Counted from the first letter of the stretch, positions 23,201 to 34,053 are shown. The stretch: 64,000 bases of DNA from Acetobacter fabarum (GCF_011516925.1 NZ_WOTG01000001.1:372001-436000), one strand, 5' to 3'. Program-made: numbers and translations. Notes: generated by a model from the letters alone, not told the origin.

Positions 23201-25510
23201 TCAGTCATCCAGCATCAGGTCTTTGGTCTGGGAGAGGGAGGCCGGGGCTCTGCTCAGGCTTTCATGGGCTGCGGACCCCCGCCCGGAAAGGGAGGGATGG
23301 GTCATGAACCATTCATGGGCGGAGAACGGTTTGGAGCCAGCGCCAAGCCGGCGCCATACTCCATTCTGTTCCAGTATCCACGACTGCAGGGTATCGCGGA
23401 TATTGGATACCATAATCTGGTCCAGCACCTGCGCGTGCACGGTGGGGTTGGTAATGGGCACCATGCTTTCCACCCGCCAGTCCATGTTACGGGTCATCCA
23501 GTCGGCGGAGGAAATGTAAACCTTGGCATGGCGCGATGGCAGACGGTGGCCGTTGCCAAAGGCAAAAATGCGCGAGTGTTCCAGAAAACGGCCAACAACG
23601 GATTTGATCCGGATATTTTCTGAAAGTCCGGCAACGCCGGGGCGCAGGCAGCATATACCGCGAATAACCCCCACAATCTTAACCCCGGCGCAGGATGCAC
23701 GGTACAGGCAATCAATCAGGTCCGCATCGACCAGCGCATTCATTTTCAGCCAGATCGTACCCGGACGCCCCGCTTTGACATGCGCGATTTCCTCCTCGAT
23801 CAGGTCCTTGAGCGTGCTGCGGATGGTAATGGGGGAAAAGGCGATTTCCTCCATCTGTGCCGGCATGGCGTAGCCGGTCACGTAGTTGAACAGCCGCGCC
23901 GAATCCCGCGCAAGCGCCGGGTTGCAGGTAAAGAACGACAGATCGGTATAAATACGCGCCGTAATGGGGTGGTAATTCCCCGTGCCAAAATGGGCGTAGG
24001 AACGCACCTGCGCTCCCTCCCTGCGCACCACGAGGCTAAGCTTGGCATGGGTTTTAAGGTCGGCAAAGCCAAACACCACCTGCACACCGGCGGCTTCCAG
24101 CGCACGGGCGAGGCGGATATTGGCTTCCTCATCAAAGCGCGCTCGCAGTTCCACCATAGCCGTGACCGACTTGCCTGCCTCTGCTGCCTCGATCAGCGCC
24201 TTGACGATGGGGGAATCGCGCGATGTGCGGTACAGCGTCTGCTTGATGGCAATAACATTGGGGTCCAGCGCAGCCTGACGCAGGAACTGCACCACCACAT
24301 CAAAACTCTCAAACGGGTGATGAACCAGCAGGTCCTTGGCCCGGATGGCAGCAAAGCAGTCCCCGTTAAAATCGAGTATCCGCTCAGGGAAGCGCGGCGT
24401 GTAGGGCGGGAAGAGCAGGTCCGGCCGGTCATCCACGATCATCTGCTTGAGGTCCGCCACCCCGATCATGCCTGAATGGACGGCAATTTCGTCCGATGGC
24501 AGGTCCAGGTCAGAGGCAATGGCTTCGGCCAGCTCGGCGGGGACGCGCTTTTCCATGTCCAGATGGATAACCACCCCACGGCGGCGGCGCTTGAGTGCGC
24601 TTTCGTAGGAGCGAACAAGGTCTTCCGCCTCGTCCTCAAACTCCACATCCGTATCGCGCACAACACGCAGCACACCGCTCTCGCCCACAACCAGCCCGGC
24701 AAACAGCCGGTCAATGAACAGGGAGATCAGGTCTTCCAGACGAATAAAACGCACGCGGGCAGGCTCGCCCGCAACGGCCTCACCCGTGGCAGGCAGGCGA
24801 ATAAAGCGCTCAACCTGTGCAGGGAGCAGGATAAGGGCGTTCATGGCGAACAGGCCCGTGCCCTCGTACAAAAGGCGCAACCCCAGAGCCAGCCCCATGT
24901 TGGGAATAAAGGGGAGCGGATGGGCCGGATCGACCGCAAGCGGTGTCAGTACAGGGAAAATGCGATCCATGAAGCAGGTTTGCAGCCACTCCCTGTCCGC
25001 ATCGTTCAGATCCTGCGTTTCGCATAGTGTGACGTGGGATTTGGCCAGCAGGCCGCGCAGCTCTACCCATATCCGCTGCTGTTCGCGCAAAAGGCGGGCA
25101 CAGCGCTCGCGCACTGCATCCAGCTGCTGGGCAGGCGTGCGGCCATCGGGGGAGATGGTGGTCAACCCTTCACGGATCTGGCCAACAAGCCCTGCCACAC
25201 GCACGGAATAGAATTCGTCCAGATTACTGGCGCTGATGGACAAAAAGCGCAGCCGTTCCAGCAGCGGGTTCCGGGCGTTGTCCGCCTCCTCCACCACGCG
25301 CTGGTTGAAATCGAGCCATGAGAGTTCGCGGTTGATAAAGCGCGAGGGCGTTTGCAGGGTAACTTTGGGTTCAGCCACCTTTTTGGCACGGGTGCTGGCC
25401 GCAGTCCGTGTGCGTGAAGGTGCCCGCTTGGCGGGCGCACGTGTACGACTGACGGGGGTTGTATTCTTTTTATCCTGTGCCGCCACTAGCCTGCGCTCCC
25501 TCTCCTGCAT
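23201..25510 (-). CDS. ppk1: polyphosphate kinase 1
   Basis: Ppk1 makes long-chain polyphosphate from ATP. The protein (769 residues from the ATG at 25510) has a basic Lys/Arg/Ala-rich head of about 50 residues, then the N-terminal domain [21 protein letters not shown], the head domain, and two phospholipase-D-like catalytic halves. The catalytic histidine lies in [16 protein letters not shown] and the second phosphate-site motif is [21 protein letters not shown]. The reported upstream start at 25525 is a TTG; the ATG is preferred. It lies between hda and ppx on the same strand. Confidence 0.95.
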   Translation of the reverse strand: MQERERRLVAAQDKKNTTPVSRTRAPAKRAPSRTRTAASTRAKKVAEPKVTLQTPSRFINRELSWLDFNQRVVEEADNARNPLLERLRFLSISASNLDEFYSVRVAGLVGQIREGLTTISPDGRTPAQQLDAVRERCARLLREQQRIWVELRGLLAKSHVTLCETQDLNDADREWLQTCFMDRIFPVLTPLAVDPAHPLPFIPNMGLALGLRLLYEGTGLFAMNALILLPAQVERFIRLPATGEAVAGEPARVRFIRLEDLISLFIDRLFAGLVVGESGVLRVVRDTDVEFEDEAEDLVRSYESALKRRRRGVVIHLDMEKRVPAELAEAIASDLDLPSDEIAVHSGMIGVADLKQMIVDDRPDLLFPPYTPRFPERILDFNGDCFAAIRAKDLLVHHPFESFDVVVQFLRQAALDPNVIAIKQTLYRTSRDSPIVKALIEAAEAGKSVTAMVELRARFDEEANIRLARALEAAGVQVVFGFADLKTHAKLSLVVRREGAQVRSYAHFGTGNYHPITARIYTDLSFFTCNPALARDSARLFNYVTGYAMPAQMEEIAFSPITIRSTLKDLIEEEIAHVKAGRPGTIWLKMNALVDADLIDCLYRASCAGVKIVGVIRGICCLRPGVAGLSENIRIKSVVGRFLEHSRIFAFGNGHRLPSRHAKVYISSADWMTRNMDWRVESMVPITNPTVHAQVLDQIMVSNIRDTLQSWILEQNGVWRRLGAGSKPFSAHEWFMTHPSLSGRGSAAHESLSRAPASLSQTKDLMLDD

Positions 25511-25645
25511 TATCTGCCCCGGCAATCCGACCGATCCGAGGGCCGCACCAAACCGGATACACCGTCAACATATCCCAAACACGATGGCCCCGGAATGTTC
25601 GGGGGCGTCAAATCGCCATCATGTCATAAAACTGAAATATTCCTT

Positions 25646-26422
25646 TCACGGTTCACCATCGCGCGCAAAAAGTCCTTCCAGCACACTGGCCGCCAGAACG
25701 CGTGTGACTTTTCCGCCCGATGCCATGGCCGCCTGATCCAGCGCGCTAACGCAGTCACGCACAGCACTGGCCCGGCGCGGCAGGCGGCGTAACAGCCACT
25801 CCGTAACCTGTGGTGCAACAACAATCTGCCGTTCTGCAAGCAAACGCAACAACAGGCGATGCAGCAGGTCCTCCTCCGCCTGCCCCAGCGGCACGGAGGA
25901 GGTCGCCCGCAGGCGGCTTGCCAGATCAGGCAGCACGGCGGGCCAGCGCGCAGGCGGCAGACGCCCCGCCATAAGAAGGAACACGCGGTGCTCACGCACC
26001 AGATTGATCAGGTGCAGCAGATCATGCTCGCTGGGCACGCGGTCCGCGTTATCCAGTGCCACGGCCTTGAACCCGCCCTGGCTGAACAGGGCCGCCACAT
26101 CGCGCTCGTTCAACCGCTCCCCCGCCATAACAGGCGCACCATACCGCCCTGCCCAGATGGAGAGCAGGTGCGTCTTGCCCGTCCCCCCTTCACCCCACAA
26201 AGCCATGCGGCCTTCGGGCCAGCGGTAGGGGGCTTCCGCATCCAGCACCCAGGCGCGCGCGGCCGCGTTGGAGGGGGCCGCAACAAAATCCGACCGCCCG
26301 AATCGGGGGCGGTACACAAATGGCAAGGCTATCTGCGTCACCCCGTCACCTTCGTTTATGCGCCGCTTCCTGCCCTCTTTTGGGGGGCGGGAAGATGCTT
26401 TTGTTTCATCAAACCGCGTCAT
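25646..26422 (-). CDS. hda: DnaA-related regulatory inactivator Hda
   Basis: A 258-residue AAA+ protein similar to the middle of DnaA but lacking the DNA-binding domain. It has the Walker A GEGGTGKTH (residues 77-85) and the Walker B region AVALDNADRVPSEHDLLHLIN. A clamp-binding sequence, TQIALPF (29-35), precedes the AAA+ domain, as expected for Hda, which binds the sliding clamp and stimulates ATP hydrolysis by DnaA to prevent over-initiation. Alphaproteobacterial HdaA is of this type. It is divergent from purM and followed by ppk1. Confidence 0.92.
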   Translation of the reverse strand: MTRFDETKASSRPPKEGRKRRINEGDGVTQIALPFVYRPRFGRSDFVAAPSNAAARAWVLDAEAPYRWPEGRMALWGEGGTGKTHLLSIWAGRYGAPVMAGERLNERDVAALFSQGGFKAVALDNADRVPSEHDLLHLINLVREHRVFLLMAGRLPPARWPAVLPDLASRLRATSSVPLGQAEEDLLHRLLLRLLAERQIVVAPQVTEWLLRRLPRRASAVRDCVSALDQAAMASGGKVTRVLAASVLEGLFARDGEP

Positions 26423-26529
26423 GCCGCTTTGCGCGCCGCCTCTCCTGCCGTAAAGACTGTTCGCGGGAATCCTGAGTGACCTTGGTTCCCGGCATCGACC
26501 TTACTCTCATTCGAACCAAGAGCGCACCC

Positions 26530-27612
26530 ATGACGTCTTCTCCTAGCACCCCTTCCTCCGGCCTCACCTACCGTGATTCCGGCGTGGACATTGAAGCAGG
26601 CGAAGCCCTTGTTGACGCCATTCGCCCTGCTGCCAAAGCCACGGACCGGCCGGGCACCATGGGTGGGCTTGGCGGCTTTGGCGCTCTGTTCGACCTGAAA
26701 GCCGCAGGCTTTACCGACCCTGTTCTGGTTTCCTGCACCGATGGCGTTGGCACCAAGCTGACCGTAGCCATAGATAACGACCTGCACGAAACCGTGGGGA
26801 TCGACCTTGTGGCCATGTGCGTAAACGACCTTATTGTTCAGGGCGCGGAGCCGCTGTTTTTTCTCGATTACTTCGCCACCGGTCGCCTGTCCGTTGCCTC
26901 CGCTGCCAAGGTTGTGCGCGGCATTGCCAAAGGGTGCGAACACTCCGGCTGCGCCCTTGTCGGTGGTGAAACAGCAGAAATGCCCGGCATGTACGCCGAT
27001 GGCCACTACGATCTGGCCGGTTTTTCCGTTGGGGCTGCCGAACGCAGCGCCCTGCTGCCCGCAGGCATTGCCGCAGGTGATACACTGATCGCCCTGCCCT
27101 CCTCCGGTGTGCATTCCAACGGCTTTTCGCTCGTGCGCCGCATTGTGGCCGACGCCCACCTGACATGGACCGACCCCGCAGCCTTTGCACCGGGCCGCAC
27201 GCTGGGCGAGGCTTTTCTGGAACCCACGCGCCTGTACGTGCGCCCCGTGCTGGCCCTGCATAAAGCAGGCCTGCTGCATGGGGCCGCCCACATTACCGGT
27301 GGCGGCCTGCCGGGCAACCTGCCGCGCGTGCTGCCCGACGGGCTGGATGCGGTTATTGATCAGGCATGGCCCATGCCCGCGGTCTTCAAATGGCTGGCCC
27401 GCACCGGCAATGTGGACAGTGCGGAAATGCTGCGCGTATTCAACTGCGGCATTGGCATGATCCTGATCACCCCCGAGCCGGACAAGGTGCTGGCCATGCT
27501 GGCCGAAGCGGGGGAAGAAGCCTTCCGCATCGGCTCCATTGCTGCTGCACAGAGCCCCGATGCCAAGCCTGACCTTAAAATGCAGGCAACCCCGGATTTC
27601 CGGGCAGCATGA
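26530..27612 (+). CDS. purM: phosphoribosylformylglycinamidine cyclo-ligase PurM
   Basis: AIR synthetase of purine biosynthesis, converting FGAM to AIR with ATP. From the ATG at 26530 the protein has 360 residues and starts [20 protein letters not shown], the normal N terminus; the frame is open to 26476 (GTG) but the added residues are not conserved. The ATP-binding and active-site segments are visible: [25 protein letters not shown] and [16 protein letters not shown]. Its stop overlaps the purN start by four bases. Confidence 0.96.
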   Translation: MTSSPSTPSSGLTYRDSGVDIEAGEALVDAIRPAAKATDRPGTMGGLGGFGALFDLKAAGFTDPVLVSCTDGVGTKLTVAIDNDLHETVGIDLVAMCVNDLIVQGAEPLFFLDYFATGRLSVASAAKVVRGIAKGCEHSGCALVGGETAEMPGMYADGHYDLAGFSVGAAERSALLPAGIAAGDTLIALPSSGVHSNGFSLVRRIVADAHLTWTDPAAFAPGRTLGEAFLEPTRLYVRPVLALHKAGLLHGAAHITGGGLPGNLPRVLPDGLDAVIDQAWPMPAVFKWLARTGNVDSAEMLRVFNCGIGMILITPEPDKVLAMLAEAGEEAFRIGSIAAAQSPDAKPDLKMQATPDFRAA

Positions 27613-28232
27613 GCACGGCAAAAACACCTGTTGCCATTCTGCTCAGTGGCCGGGGCAGCAATGCCACGGCCCTGATCACCGCAGCGCAGGACCCGGATTT
27701 TCCCGCACGTATCTGCCTTGTCCTGAGCAACAACCCCGATGCCCCGGGGCTGGACATGGCACGTGCCGCGGGCCTGCCCACACTGGCCATAGACCACCGC
27801 AGCTTTGGCAAGGATCGCGCCGCACACGAACGCGCCATTCATGCCGCACTGGAAGACTCTGGTGCGCAGGCTGTCTGCCTTGCAGGGTATATGCGCCTGC
27901 TCACCCCTTACCTGACCACGGCCTGGGCCGGGCGGATGCTCAACATTCACCCCAGCCTTCTGCCCTCCTTCCCCGGCCTGCACACGCATGAGCGCGCTCT
28001 GGCTGCCGGTGTACGCCTGCATGGCTGCACGGTGCATCTGGTCACCGAGGGAATGGATGAAGGGCCTATTCTGGGTCAGGCTGCTGTTCCCGTTTTGCCG
28101 GGTGATACGCCAGACCTGCTGGCTGCACGCGTTCTGCAACAGGAGCACGGGCTTTATCCTCTGGCCTTACGGCATTTTTTAACGCAAAACCCGGCAACAG
28201 CGCCCAACGGCGCCGCGCTTGTGGTGGCGTAA
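27609..28232 (+). CDS. purN: phosphoribosylglycinamide formyltransferase PurN
   Basis: GAR transformylase using 10-formyl-THF. The 207-residue protein has the nucleotide/phosphate loop [12 protein letters not shown], the catalytic segment [20 protein letters not shown] with the Asn and His, and the Asp-bearing [12 protein letters not shown]. Translationally coupled to purM through the ATGA overlap. It is followed 41 bases later by rsmB, which may be on the same transcript. Confidence 0.96.
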   Translation: MSTAKTPVAILLSGRGSNATALITAAQDPDFPARICLVLSNNPDAPGLDMARAAGLPTLAIDHRSFGKDRAAHERAIHAALEDSGAQAVCLAGYMRLLTPYLTTAWAGRMLNIHPSLLPSFPGLHTHERALAAGVRLHGCTVHLVTEGMDEGPILGQAAVPVLPGDTPDLLAARVLQQEHGLYPLALRHFLTQNPATAPNGAALVVA

Positions 28233-28272
28233 GCCACCACCTCCCCTGCTTACCGAACGGTTTTTTGCCCCC

Positions 28273-29595
28273 ATGACCACACCAGCGCGCTCTTCCTCTT
28301 CCAAACCGCGCGGCCGGTTCCGCCCCGCCGCCCCACAGCCCGACCCCACGCGGGATGTGGCATTTGATATTCTGTGCGGCGTTGTAGAACACCGCCGCAT
28401 GCTGGAGAACAGCCTCTCCCGCTCGGCAACCGCACATCAGGCAGAAGCGCGTGACCGGGCTGCCGCCCACCGTCTGGCTGCAGCAACCCTGCGGCACATG
28501 GGCACATTACGCACGGTGCTGGAGCCTTTTTTAAAAAAAGAACCGCCCGAGCCGGTGCGTGTTGCCCTGATGATGGGTTGCGCACAGCTGCTGTTCCTAG
28601 AAACACCACCCCATGCAGCGGTTGGCACCACCGTATCCCTGCTGCGCAGGCGCAAGCTGGCGCCGTTTGCAGGGCTGGCCAACGCCGTGCTGCGCCGCGT
28701 GGCCACAAGTGGTGCCAGCGTGCTGGATGGGCTGGACCAGCCCCGGCTGGATATTCCATCATGGTTGTGGACCTCCTGGACCGGACTTGGCAAAGGTGTG
28801 CCTCGCGCCATTGCTCAGGGCATCAGCCACGAAGCCCCGCTGGACATTACCCTGCGCCCCGGCGCACAGGCCCCAGAAGGGGGCATAACCCTCCCCAACG
28901 GGTCCATCCGCCTGCCTGCGGGCACAAGGGTTGCCGAACTACCGGGGTATGAGGAAGGGGCGTTCTGGGTGCAGGACGCAGCCGCAACCCTGCCTGCCCG
29001 CCTACTGAACGTACAACCCCACGAGCAGGTGGCCGACCTGTGCGCAGCTCCGGGGGGCAAAACCGCCCAGTTGGCCGTAACCGGCGCAACAGTAACAGCC
29101 GTGGAAAACAACCCCGCCCGCTTGGTGCGCCTGAAGGAAAACATGGCGCGCCTTGGCTTGGATGTTCGCACGTTGCAGGCCGATGCCGCCACATGGCAGC
29201 CCGATGCCCCGCTGGACGCCATTCTGCTGGATGCCCCCTGTTCGGCCACGGGCACGGCCCGCCGCCACCCCGATGTGCTGTGGGTCAAACGCCCGCGCGA
29301 CCTGACCACCCTGACCGCCACGCAGGACAAGCTTCTGGCAGCGGCAAGGGATATGCTCAAACCCGGCGGCAGACTTGTTTACGCTGTATGCTCCTTGCAG
29401 CAGGAGGAAGGGCCAGACCGCGCCCGCGCAGCACAGGCCATGGGGCTTGTGCCCATGCCCTTTACACCGGAGGAACTCTCGTTCCTGCCGCAGGCCTTAA
29501 CGCCGGAAGGCTGGCTGCGCACCCATCCGGGCATGTGGCTGGATGAAGGCGGAATGGACGGCTTTTTTGCCGCCCGCTTTACCCGGGCAGCCTGA
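28273..29595 (+). CDS. rsmB: 16S rRNA (cytosine967-C5)-methyltransferase RsmB
   Basis: RsmB methylates C967 of 16S rRNA. From the ATG at 28273 the protein has 440 residues; it begins with a basic stretch, continues with a NusB-like RNA-binding domain (DILCGVVEHRRMLENSLSR, RVALMMGCAQLLFLETPPHAAV) and ends with the SAM-dependent domain. The SAM loop DLCAAPGGKTAQL, the catalytic Cys of LDAPCSATG and the release Cys of VYAVCSLQQEEG are present. The open frame begins 54 bases earlier, inside purN, but that head is not conserved. Confidence 0.95.
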   Translation: MTTPARSSSSKPRGRFRPAAPQPDPTRDVAFDILCGVVEHRRMLENSLSRSATAHQAEARDRAAAHRLAAATLRHMGTLRTVLEPFLKKEPPEPVRVALMMGCAQLLFLETPPHAAVGTTVSLLRRRKLAPFAGLANAVLRRVATSGASVLDGLDQPRLDIPSWLWTSWTGLGKGVPRAIAQGISHEAPLDITLRPGAQAPEGGITLPNGSIRLPAGTRVAELPGYEEGAFWVQDAAATLPARLLNVQPHEQVADLCAAPGGKTAQLAVTGATVTAVENNPARLVRLKENMARLGLDVRTLQADAATWQPDAPLDAILLDAPCSATGTARRHPDVLWVKRPRDLTTLTATQDKLLAAARDMLKPGGRLVYAVCSLQQEEGPDRARAAQAMGLVPMPFTPEELSFLPQALTPEGWLRTHPGMWLDEGGMDGFFAARFTRAA

Positions 29596-29689
29596 GCACC
29601 TGCCCCTTATTCATGCAGTTGCCATGTAAAAGCGCACAAACCGTTTTTCTGTAGTTGCGCAGGCGGCTGCTATTGCGGATAAGCAAGGA

Positions 29690-30352
29690 ATGAGTGCTGC
29701 ACCATTCCCCCTGATCGCCCCTAGTATTCTGGCTGCGGATTTTGCACGGCTGGGAGAAGAAGTAGAAGCCGTGGCACATGCCGGGGCGGACTGGATCCAT
29801 CTGGATGTGATGGACGGCCATTTTGTGCCCAATATTTCGTTTGGGCCAGCCGTTATCAAGGCATTGCGGCAGCATAGCGCCCTGCCCTTTGACGTTCATC
29901 TGATGATCGCACCCGTTGACCCCTACCTGGAAGCCTTTGCCCAGGCCGGGGCCGACCAGATTCTAATACACATAGAAGCGGGGCCGCACACACACCGCTC
30001 GCTCCAGCTTATTCGCCAGCTTGGGGCAAAGCCCGGCATTGTGCTGTGCCCTGCCACACCAGCCGCCGCCATTGCCGAGGTCATGGACCTTGTGGACGTT
30101 ATTCTGGTCATGACCGTTAACCCCGGCTTTGGGGGGCAGAAGTTCCTGCCCAGCCAGTTGCCTAAAATTGCAGCCCTGCGGGAGATGATCACACGCAGCG
30201 GGCGCGATATTCGTCTGGCGGTTGATGGGGGAATAGATGCCGCAACAGCCCCGCTGGCCGTACAGGCTGGCGCGGATGTGCTGATCGCCGGGAGCGCCGT
30301 TTACGGCAAGCCGGATTATGCCGCGGCCATTGCCTCCCTCCGCAAGGCTTGA
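29690..30352 (+). CDS. rpe: ribulose-phosphate 3-epimerase
   Basis: Interconverts ribulose 5-phosphate and xylulose 5-phosphate in the pentose phosphate pathway, the main sugar route of acetic acid bacteria. The 220-residue TIM barrel has the metal and catalytic segments [38 protein letters not shown] and LAVDGGID, plus the phosphate-binding [13 protein letters not shown]. Start supported by AAGGA just upstream. rsmB-rpe-heparinase is a familiar alphaproteobacterial order. Confidence 0.97.
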   Translation: MSAAPFPLIAPSILAADFARLGEEVEAVAHAGADWIHLDVMDGHFVPNISFGPAVIKALRQHSALPFDVHLMIAPVDPYLEAFAQAGADQILIHIEAGPHTHRSLQLIRQLGAKPGIVLCPATPAAAIAEVMDLVDVILVMTVNPGFGGQKFLPSQLPKIAALREMITRSGRDIRLAVDGGIDAATAPLAVQAGADVLIAGSAVYGKPDYAAAIASLRKA

Positions 30353-30453
30353 TCTATCGCATGGTGATTATAGTACGAATGCACCAAATGCTGTCATAAA
30401 GTTCCATTAGAGTAGCGCCTTTAATACCCCAGCCCTGGAGTTACACTCATCTA

Positions 30454-32325
30454 ATGCCCCTACGCCGCTGGACCCGTGCCCCCCGCCTTGCCTATGCCAT
30501 GCGCAACCCGCTTGGCGGTTTTGCACGCGTTCCCGCGGCCCCCGCCGTAGTGCTGCGGGACCTGTGGCCGGGCAATGCCACGGTAGGGGAAAAACTGGTC
30601 CGCAACCGGACCGAGTTTGATGGCGTGCCCCGCTCGCTCCAGTCCGGCATATGGGACGACCCGGCGTGGCCAGCCCCTTACCGCCGATGGTTACAGGGTT
30701 TTAGCTGGTTACAGGACCTGCGCGAACTGGGCGCTGAATCCGCGCGGATCAAAGCGCGCACGCTTGTTGCACACTGGGTGCGCCTGCCTGCTGCCGAACG
30801 CGCGGTTATGGACCCTTCCATAACTGGTGCGCGGTTGAGCGCATGGCTGGGCTGTTACGAGTTTTTTGCCGCCTCCGCTGATGATGTTTTTCGCCAGAAC
30901 CTGATGGCCTCCCTTATGATGGAGGCCCGCTCGATTATCGCACTCATGCCCGATGCCGCTTATGGCTGGCAGGCGCTTTGCGCGCTCAAGGGGCTGCTCG
31001 CGGTTGCGGTATCCATTCCCGATTATCCGGAGTTCCTGACCCGCTACCTGCGTCTGATTGACGAGGTCATAACCAGCCAGATCCTGCCCGATGGCGGACA
31101 TATTACCCGCAGCCCTGAAGACCTGTTCCTGACGGTAAAGGAACTGGCGGAGATGCTTTACATTCTTCAGGTTGCGCGCCTGCCGCTGCCAACAACGCTC
31201 GTAGATGCTGCCAACCGGACCGCTCCCGCCCTGCGTGCCCTGCGCCATGCCGATGGCGGGCTGGCCCTGTTTAACGGCAGTACGGAACGCGACCCGCAGC
31301 TGGTGGAACTTGTGCTGAACCGCGTATCCCGCTCCCGCGTTGTCGCCGCCGGATTGCCCGAAAGCGGATTTGCCCGCCTGAGCAGCGGCCGCGCACTGGT
31401 CATAGCGGATGCCGCAGCCCCCGCCCCAACCGGATTTGACCACACAGCCCATGCGGGCATGCTTTCGTTTGAATTTTCATCCGGCAAGCAACGGCTGATC
31501 GTCAATTGCGGGGCTAGTAGGCAAAAAGGGTGGGCAGAGGCCCTGCGCTACCCGGCGGCCCATTCCGTTCTGGAACTGGCGGGCATGGCCCCCATGACCT
31601 TTGAAACCAACGGCACCACCAGCAGGCCACCACAGGTCAGCCGCACCCATGCAACGCAGGACGGCGCACACTGGCTGGACATGACCCATAACGGGTACGA
31701 AAGCCAGGGCGGGGGCCTGTACCACCGCCAGCTTTATCTGGGCAAGGACGGCCGCACTCTGCGGGGGGAGGAAAAGCTGGAAGGGGCAACACTAGCCCGC
31801 ATGCCTTGTGTGCGCTTCCACCTGCACCCTGATATTATGGTGGAACCGACCGAAAACGGCCACCTGCTGCACAGCGAGGAAGAAAGCTGGCTCTTCCAGT
31901 CCGATGGACAGGTCCGGGTGGAAGAAAGTGTGTATCTGGGTCAGGGCCGCAGGATAAAAACGCTCCAGCTTGTCCTGACCCCGCCCGCACCACCTTTGGA
32001 TGAGAGCGCAGCCACGCCTACACCCGAACCAGACGCAGCACCTGCGGAGGAAGAGACCACTCCCGCGCAGCAGGCTGCTTTGCCGGAAACAGCGCAGGAA
32101 CAGCCAGCCATTGCGGCATCTGCTGCTGATGCACTCAGCATTACGGCTGAAGAGACCTCCCCCCTTGCAGACCCCCTACCCGCCGCAGAGCCAGTAGAAC
32201 CAGCCCCCGCCACCGCGCCGGAACCCAAACCCGCCACCACCGGCCACCCGGCACTTCTCCATTCCATGATAGGGCAGCCCCCGCCCAAGCCGATCCATTG
32301 GGCACTGACACTGATCAGCGAATAA
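30454..32325 (+). CDS. heparinase II/III family protein with a disordered insertion
   Basis: A 623-residue protein of the heparinase II/III family: an N-terminal alpha-helical toroid (about 30-290; RYLRLIDEVITSQILPDGGHITRSPEDL) and a C-terminal beta-sandwich (about 300-510) with FDHTAHAGMLSFEFSSGKQRLIVNCG and ERHAAHSVLEL-like text. These often lack a signal peptide and their substrate in alphaproteobacteria is unknown. Between the strand RRIKTLQLVLTPP (to about 511) and the terminal strand PIHWALTLISE (from 613) lies a run of about 100 residues made mainly of Pro, Ala, Glu and Thr, which is absent from typical members. Usually purH follows; here a glycosyltransferase does. Confidence 0.88.
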   Translation: MPLRRWTRAPRLAYAMRNPLGGFARVPAAPAVVLRDLWPGNATVGEKLVRNRTEFDGVPRSLQSGIWDDPAWPAPYRRWLQGFSWLQDLRELGAESARIKARTLVAHWVRLPAAERAVMDPSITGARLSAWLGCYEFFAASADDVFRQNLMASLMMEARSIIALMPDAAYGWQALCALKGLLAVAVSIPDYPEFLTRYLRLIDEVITSQILPDGGHITRSPEDLFLTVKELAEMLYILQVARLPLPTTLVDAANRTAPALRALRHADGGLALFNGSTERDPQLVELVLNRVSRSRVVAAGLPESGFARLSSGRALVIADAAAPAPTGFDHTAHAGMLSFEFSSGKQRLIVNCGASRQKGWAEALRYPAAHSVLELAGMAPMTFETNGTTSRPPQVSRTHATQDGAHWLDMTHNGYESQGGGLYHRQLYLGKDGRTLRGEEKLEGATLARMPCVRFHLHPDIMVEPTENGHLLHSEEESWLFQSDGQVRVEESVYLGQGRRIKTLQLVLTPPAPPLDESAATPTPEPDAAPAEEETTPAQQAALPETAQEQPAIAASAADALSITAEETSPLADPLPAAEPVEPAPATAPEPKPATTGHPALLHSMIGQPPPKPIHWALTLISE

Positions 32326-32333
32326 TCCCGACC

Positions 32334-33461
32334 GTGAAAATACTTGAAGTCACGAATGTTGATTTTTCGCTTGTCCAGTTCCTGCTCCCGCTGATGCGCG
32401 CATTGCGTGCGGAAGGGCATGATGTTGTAGGTGTCTGCGCCGATGGCGCCTTGCTTGACGGGCCACGGGCGGAGGGTTTTCGTATTGAAACCCCACCTCT
32501 GGCCCGTTCTTTTTCCCCTTTTGCGCAACTGCGCGCCTTATGGGCGCTTATCCGGCTGATACAGCGTGAAAAACCGGATATAGTGCATGCCCACATGCCC
32601 ATTAGCGGCCTTCTGGCCCGGGTTGCTGCCAGATTGTGTGGCGTTCCGTGCATTGCATATACCTGCCACGGTTTTCTGTTCAACCAGCCCGGCTCCCGCC
32701 CCAAACGCCTGCTGGCAAAAGTGCTGGAACGGGGGTGTGGCGCCATAACCGATATTTACCTGACCGTATCGCAGGAGCAGGCAGCAGATGCCTTGCGCCT
32801 GCGCATCCACCCGCATCCGCAGGTCATCGGCAATGGGCGGGATAGCCGCGTTTTTCACCCCGATGCGCAGGCACGCCAGCAGGTTCGTGCAGCCTTGGGC
32901 ACCCCGCCACAGGCTGTTGTGATCATTATTGTCTCCCGCCTTGTTCACGCCAAAGGGTACCCCGAACTTCTGGCCGCCATGCGTGACGTACCGGATGCGC
33001 ATCTGTGGATTGTGGGGGAACGGCTGGCGAGTGACCACGGTCCAACGCTGGATGAAGCACTGGAGCAAAGCAGTCGGGAATTAGGGCCAAGGTTAAAGCG
33101 GCTCGGCTACCGCGCGGATATTCCGGCACTTCTGGCCGCTGCGGATATTTTTACCCTTCCCAGCTACAGCGAAGGGCTGCCCATGTCCGTTATTGAAGCC
33201 ATGCTGACCGGCCTGCCCGTTGTGGCCACCCATGTTCCCGGCCCGCGTGAGCAGGTGGTGGATGGGCAGACGGGCATTCTGGTACCCCCGCGCTGCGTTG
33301 CCCCGCTGGCACAGGCTCTGCGCCAGTTGGCAAGCCAGCCCGCCCTACGCCAGAGTATGGGGGAAGCAGGGCGCAAACTGGCTCTGGCACGTTATGAAGA
33401 ACGTGTGGTTATAGGCAGAACCGTAAGCCTGCTAACGCAACCAAATAATCCAGCGGCCTAA
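32334..33461 (+). CDS. glycosyltransferase family 4 protein
   Basis: A 375-residue GT-B glycosyltransferase. N-terminal acceptor half: VKILEVTNVDFSLVQFLLPLMRALRAEGHDV and DIVHAHMPISGLLARVAARL; C-terminal nucleotide-sugar half: VIIIVSRLVHAKGYPELLAAM, a YRADIPALLAAADIFTLPSYSEG stretch and the EX7E-type motif EGLPMSVIEAMLTGLPVVAT. Likely acts in exopolysaccharide or lipid-linked sugar assembly. The start is taken as the GTG at 32334, eight bases after the heparinase stop, because conserved sequence begins there; upstream codons overlap the heparinase gene. Confidence 0.9.
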   Translation: MKILEVTNVDFSLVQFLLPLMRALRAEGHDVVGVCADGALLDGPRAEGFRIETPPLARSFSPFAQLRALWALIRLIQREKPDIVHAHMPISGLLARVAARLCGVPCIAYTCHGFLFNQPGSRPKRLLAKVLERGCGAITDIYLTVSQEQAADALRLRIHPHPQVIGNGRDSRVFHPDAQARQQVRAALGTPPQAVVIIIVSRLVHAKGYPELLAAMRDVPDAHLWIVGERLASDHGPTLDEALEQSSRELGPRLKRLGYRADIPALLAAADIFTLPSYSEGLPMSVIEAMLTGLPVVATHVPGPREQVVDGQTGILVPPRCVAPLAQALRQLASQPALRQSMGEAGRKLALARYEERVVIGRTVSLLTQPNNPAA

Positions 33462-33477
33462 AAGCAACAGCCCCTAC

Positions 33478-33966
33478 TCAGTCTTTTTTGGTGGGGCTGT
33501 CTGTTCCGGTCTTTTTGGCCGCAGGCAAAAAGCGGATGGTCAGGCGGGAGGGAGAGGCAGCAAGCCGCCCACCTGTGCGGATTTCATCCAGCCGGATACG
33601 CACGCCTGAGTCATTTTCCATCAGGTGCCCGGCAACACCCTTGCCGACCGTTGTCTCTCCCGAGAGCGACCAGTATGTTCCTGCAAAATCTTCCAGCCGT
33701 TGCAGGTTATAAACCTTGCCCACGCTGTTGCCGGAGGAAAAACCGATTGCAGCGGCCGAAGCCCCACTGACCTCAAACGGGTAATCATGCCCGCCATAAG
33801 TCAGCACACCATTGCCCCAAGTGTAGCCCACACCCAGATCAGCCGAGCGGGTTTTGAAGGTAACCTCCGCCATGGCAGGGCCGAGAACGGTCTCTGCTCC
33901 TGCGGGCAAGGCCCATGCGCCGGACAGTGCCAGCGCCGCAAGAAAACGACGGGATGCTGAGCGCAT
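33478..33966 (-). CDS. small secreted protein, unknown function
   Basis: A 162-residue protein with a Sec signal, MRSASRRFLAALALSGAWALPAGA, then a beta-rich body: GVLTYGGHDYPFEVSGASAA, GKVYNLQRLEDFAGTYWSL, GKGVAGHLMENDSGVRIRL. This resembles a widespread but unnamed alphaproteobacterial periplasmic family whose members share 'G.L...G..YP..V.G' and 'G..Y' motifs; I assign no function. Start at 33966 rather than 34002, since the former gives a canonical signal peptide. It converges on the glycosyltransferase gene with 16 bases between. Confidence 0.7.
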   Translation of the reverse strand: MRSASRRFLAALALSGAWALPAGAETVLGPAMAEVTFKTRSADLGVGYTWGNGVLTYGGHDYPFEVSGASAAAIGFSSGNSVGKVYNLQRLEDFAGTYWSLSGETTVGKGVAGHLMENDSGVRIRLDEIRTGGRLAASPSRLTIRFLPAAKKTGTDSPTKKD

Positions 33967-34053
33967 CAAAAATGCTCCTTGTGTTCGGGACCACCAAAAC
34001 ATGGCATAGGGTTCTGCCGCTGCATAGCTTTATTGCAGGCATGGCTGGACGGT

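Noticed and set aside
26419-27627. 402-codon minus-strand frame over purM
   Set aside because: Antisense to purM with no family features.
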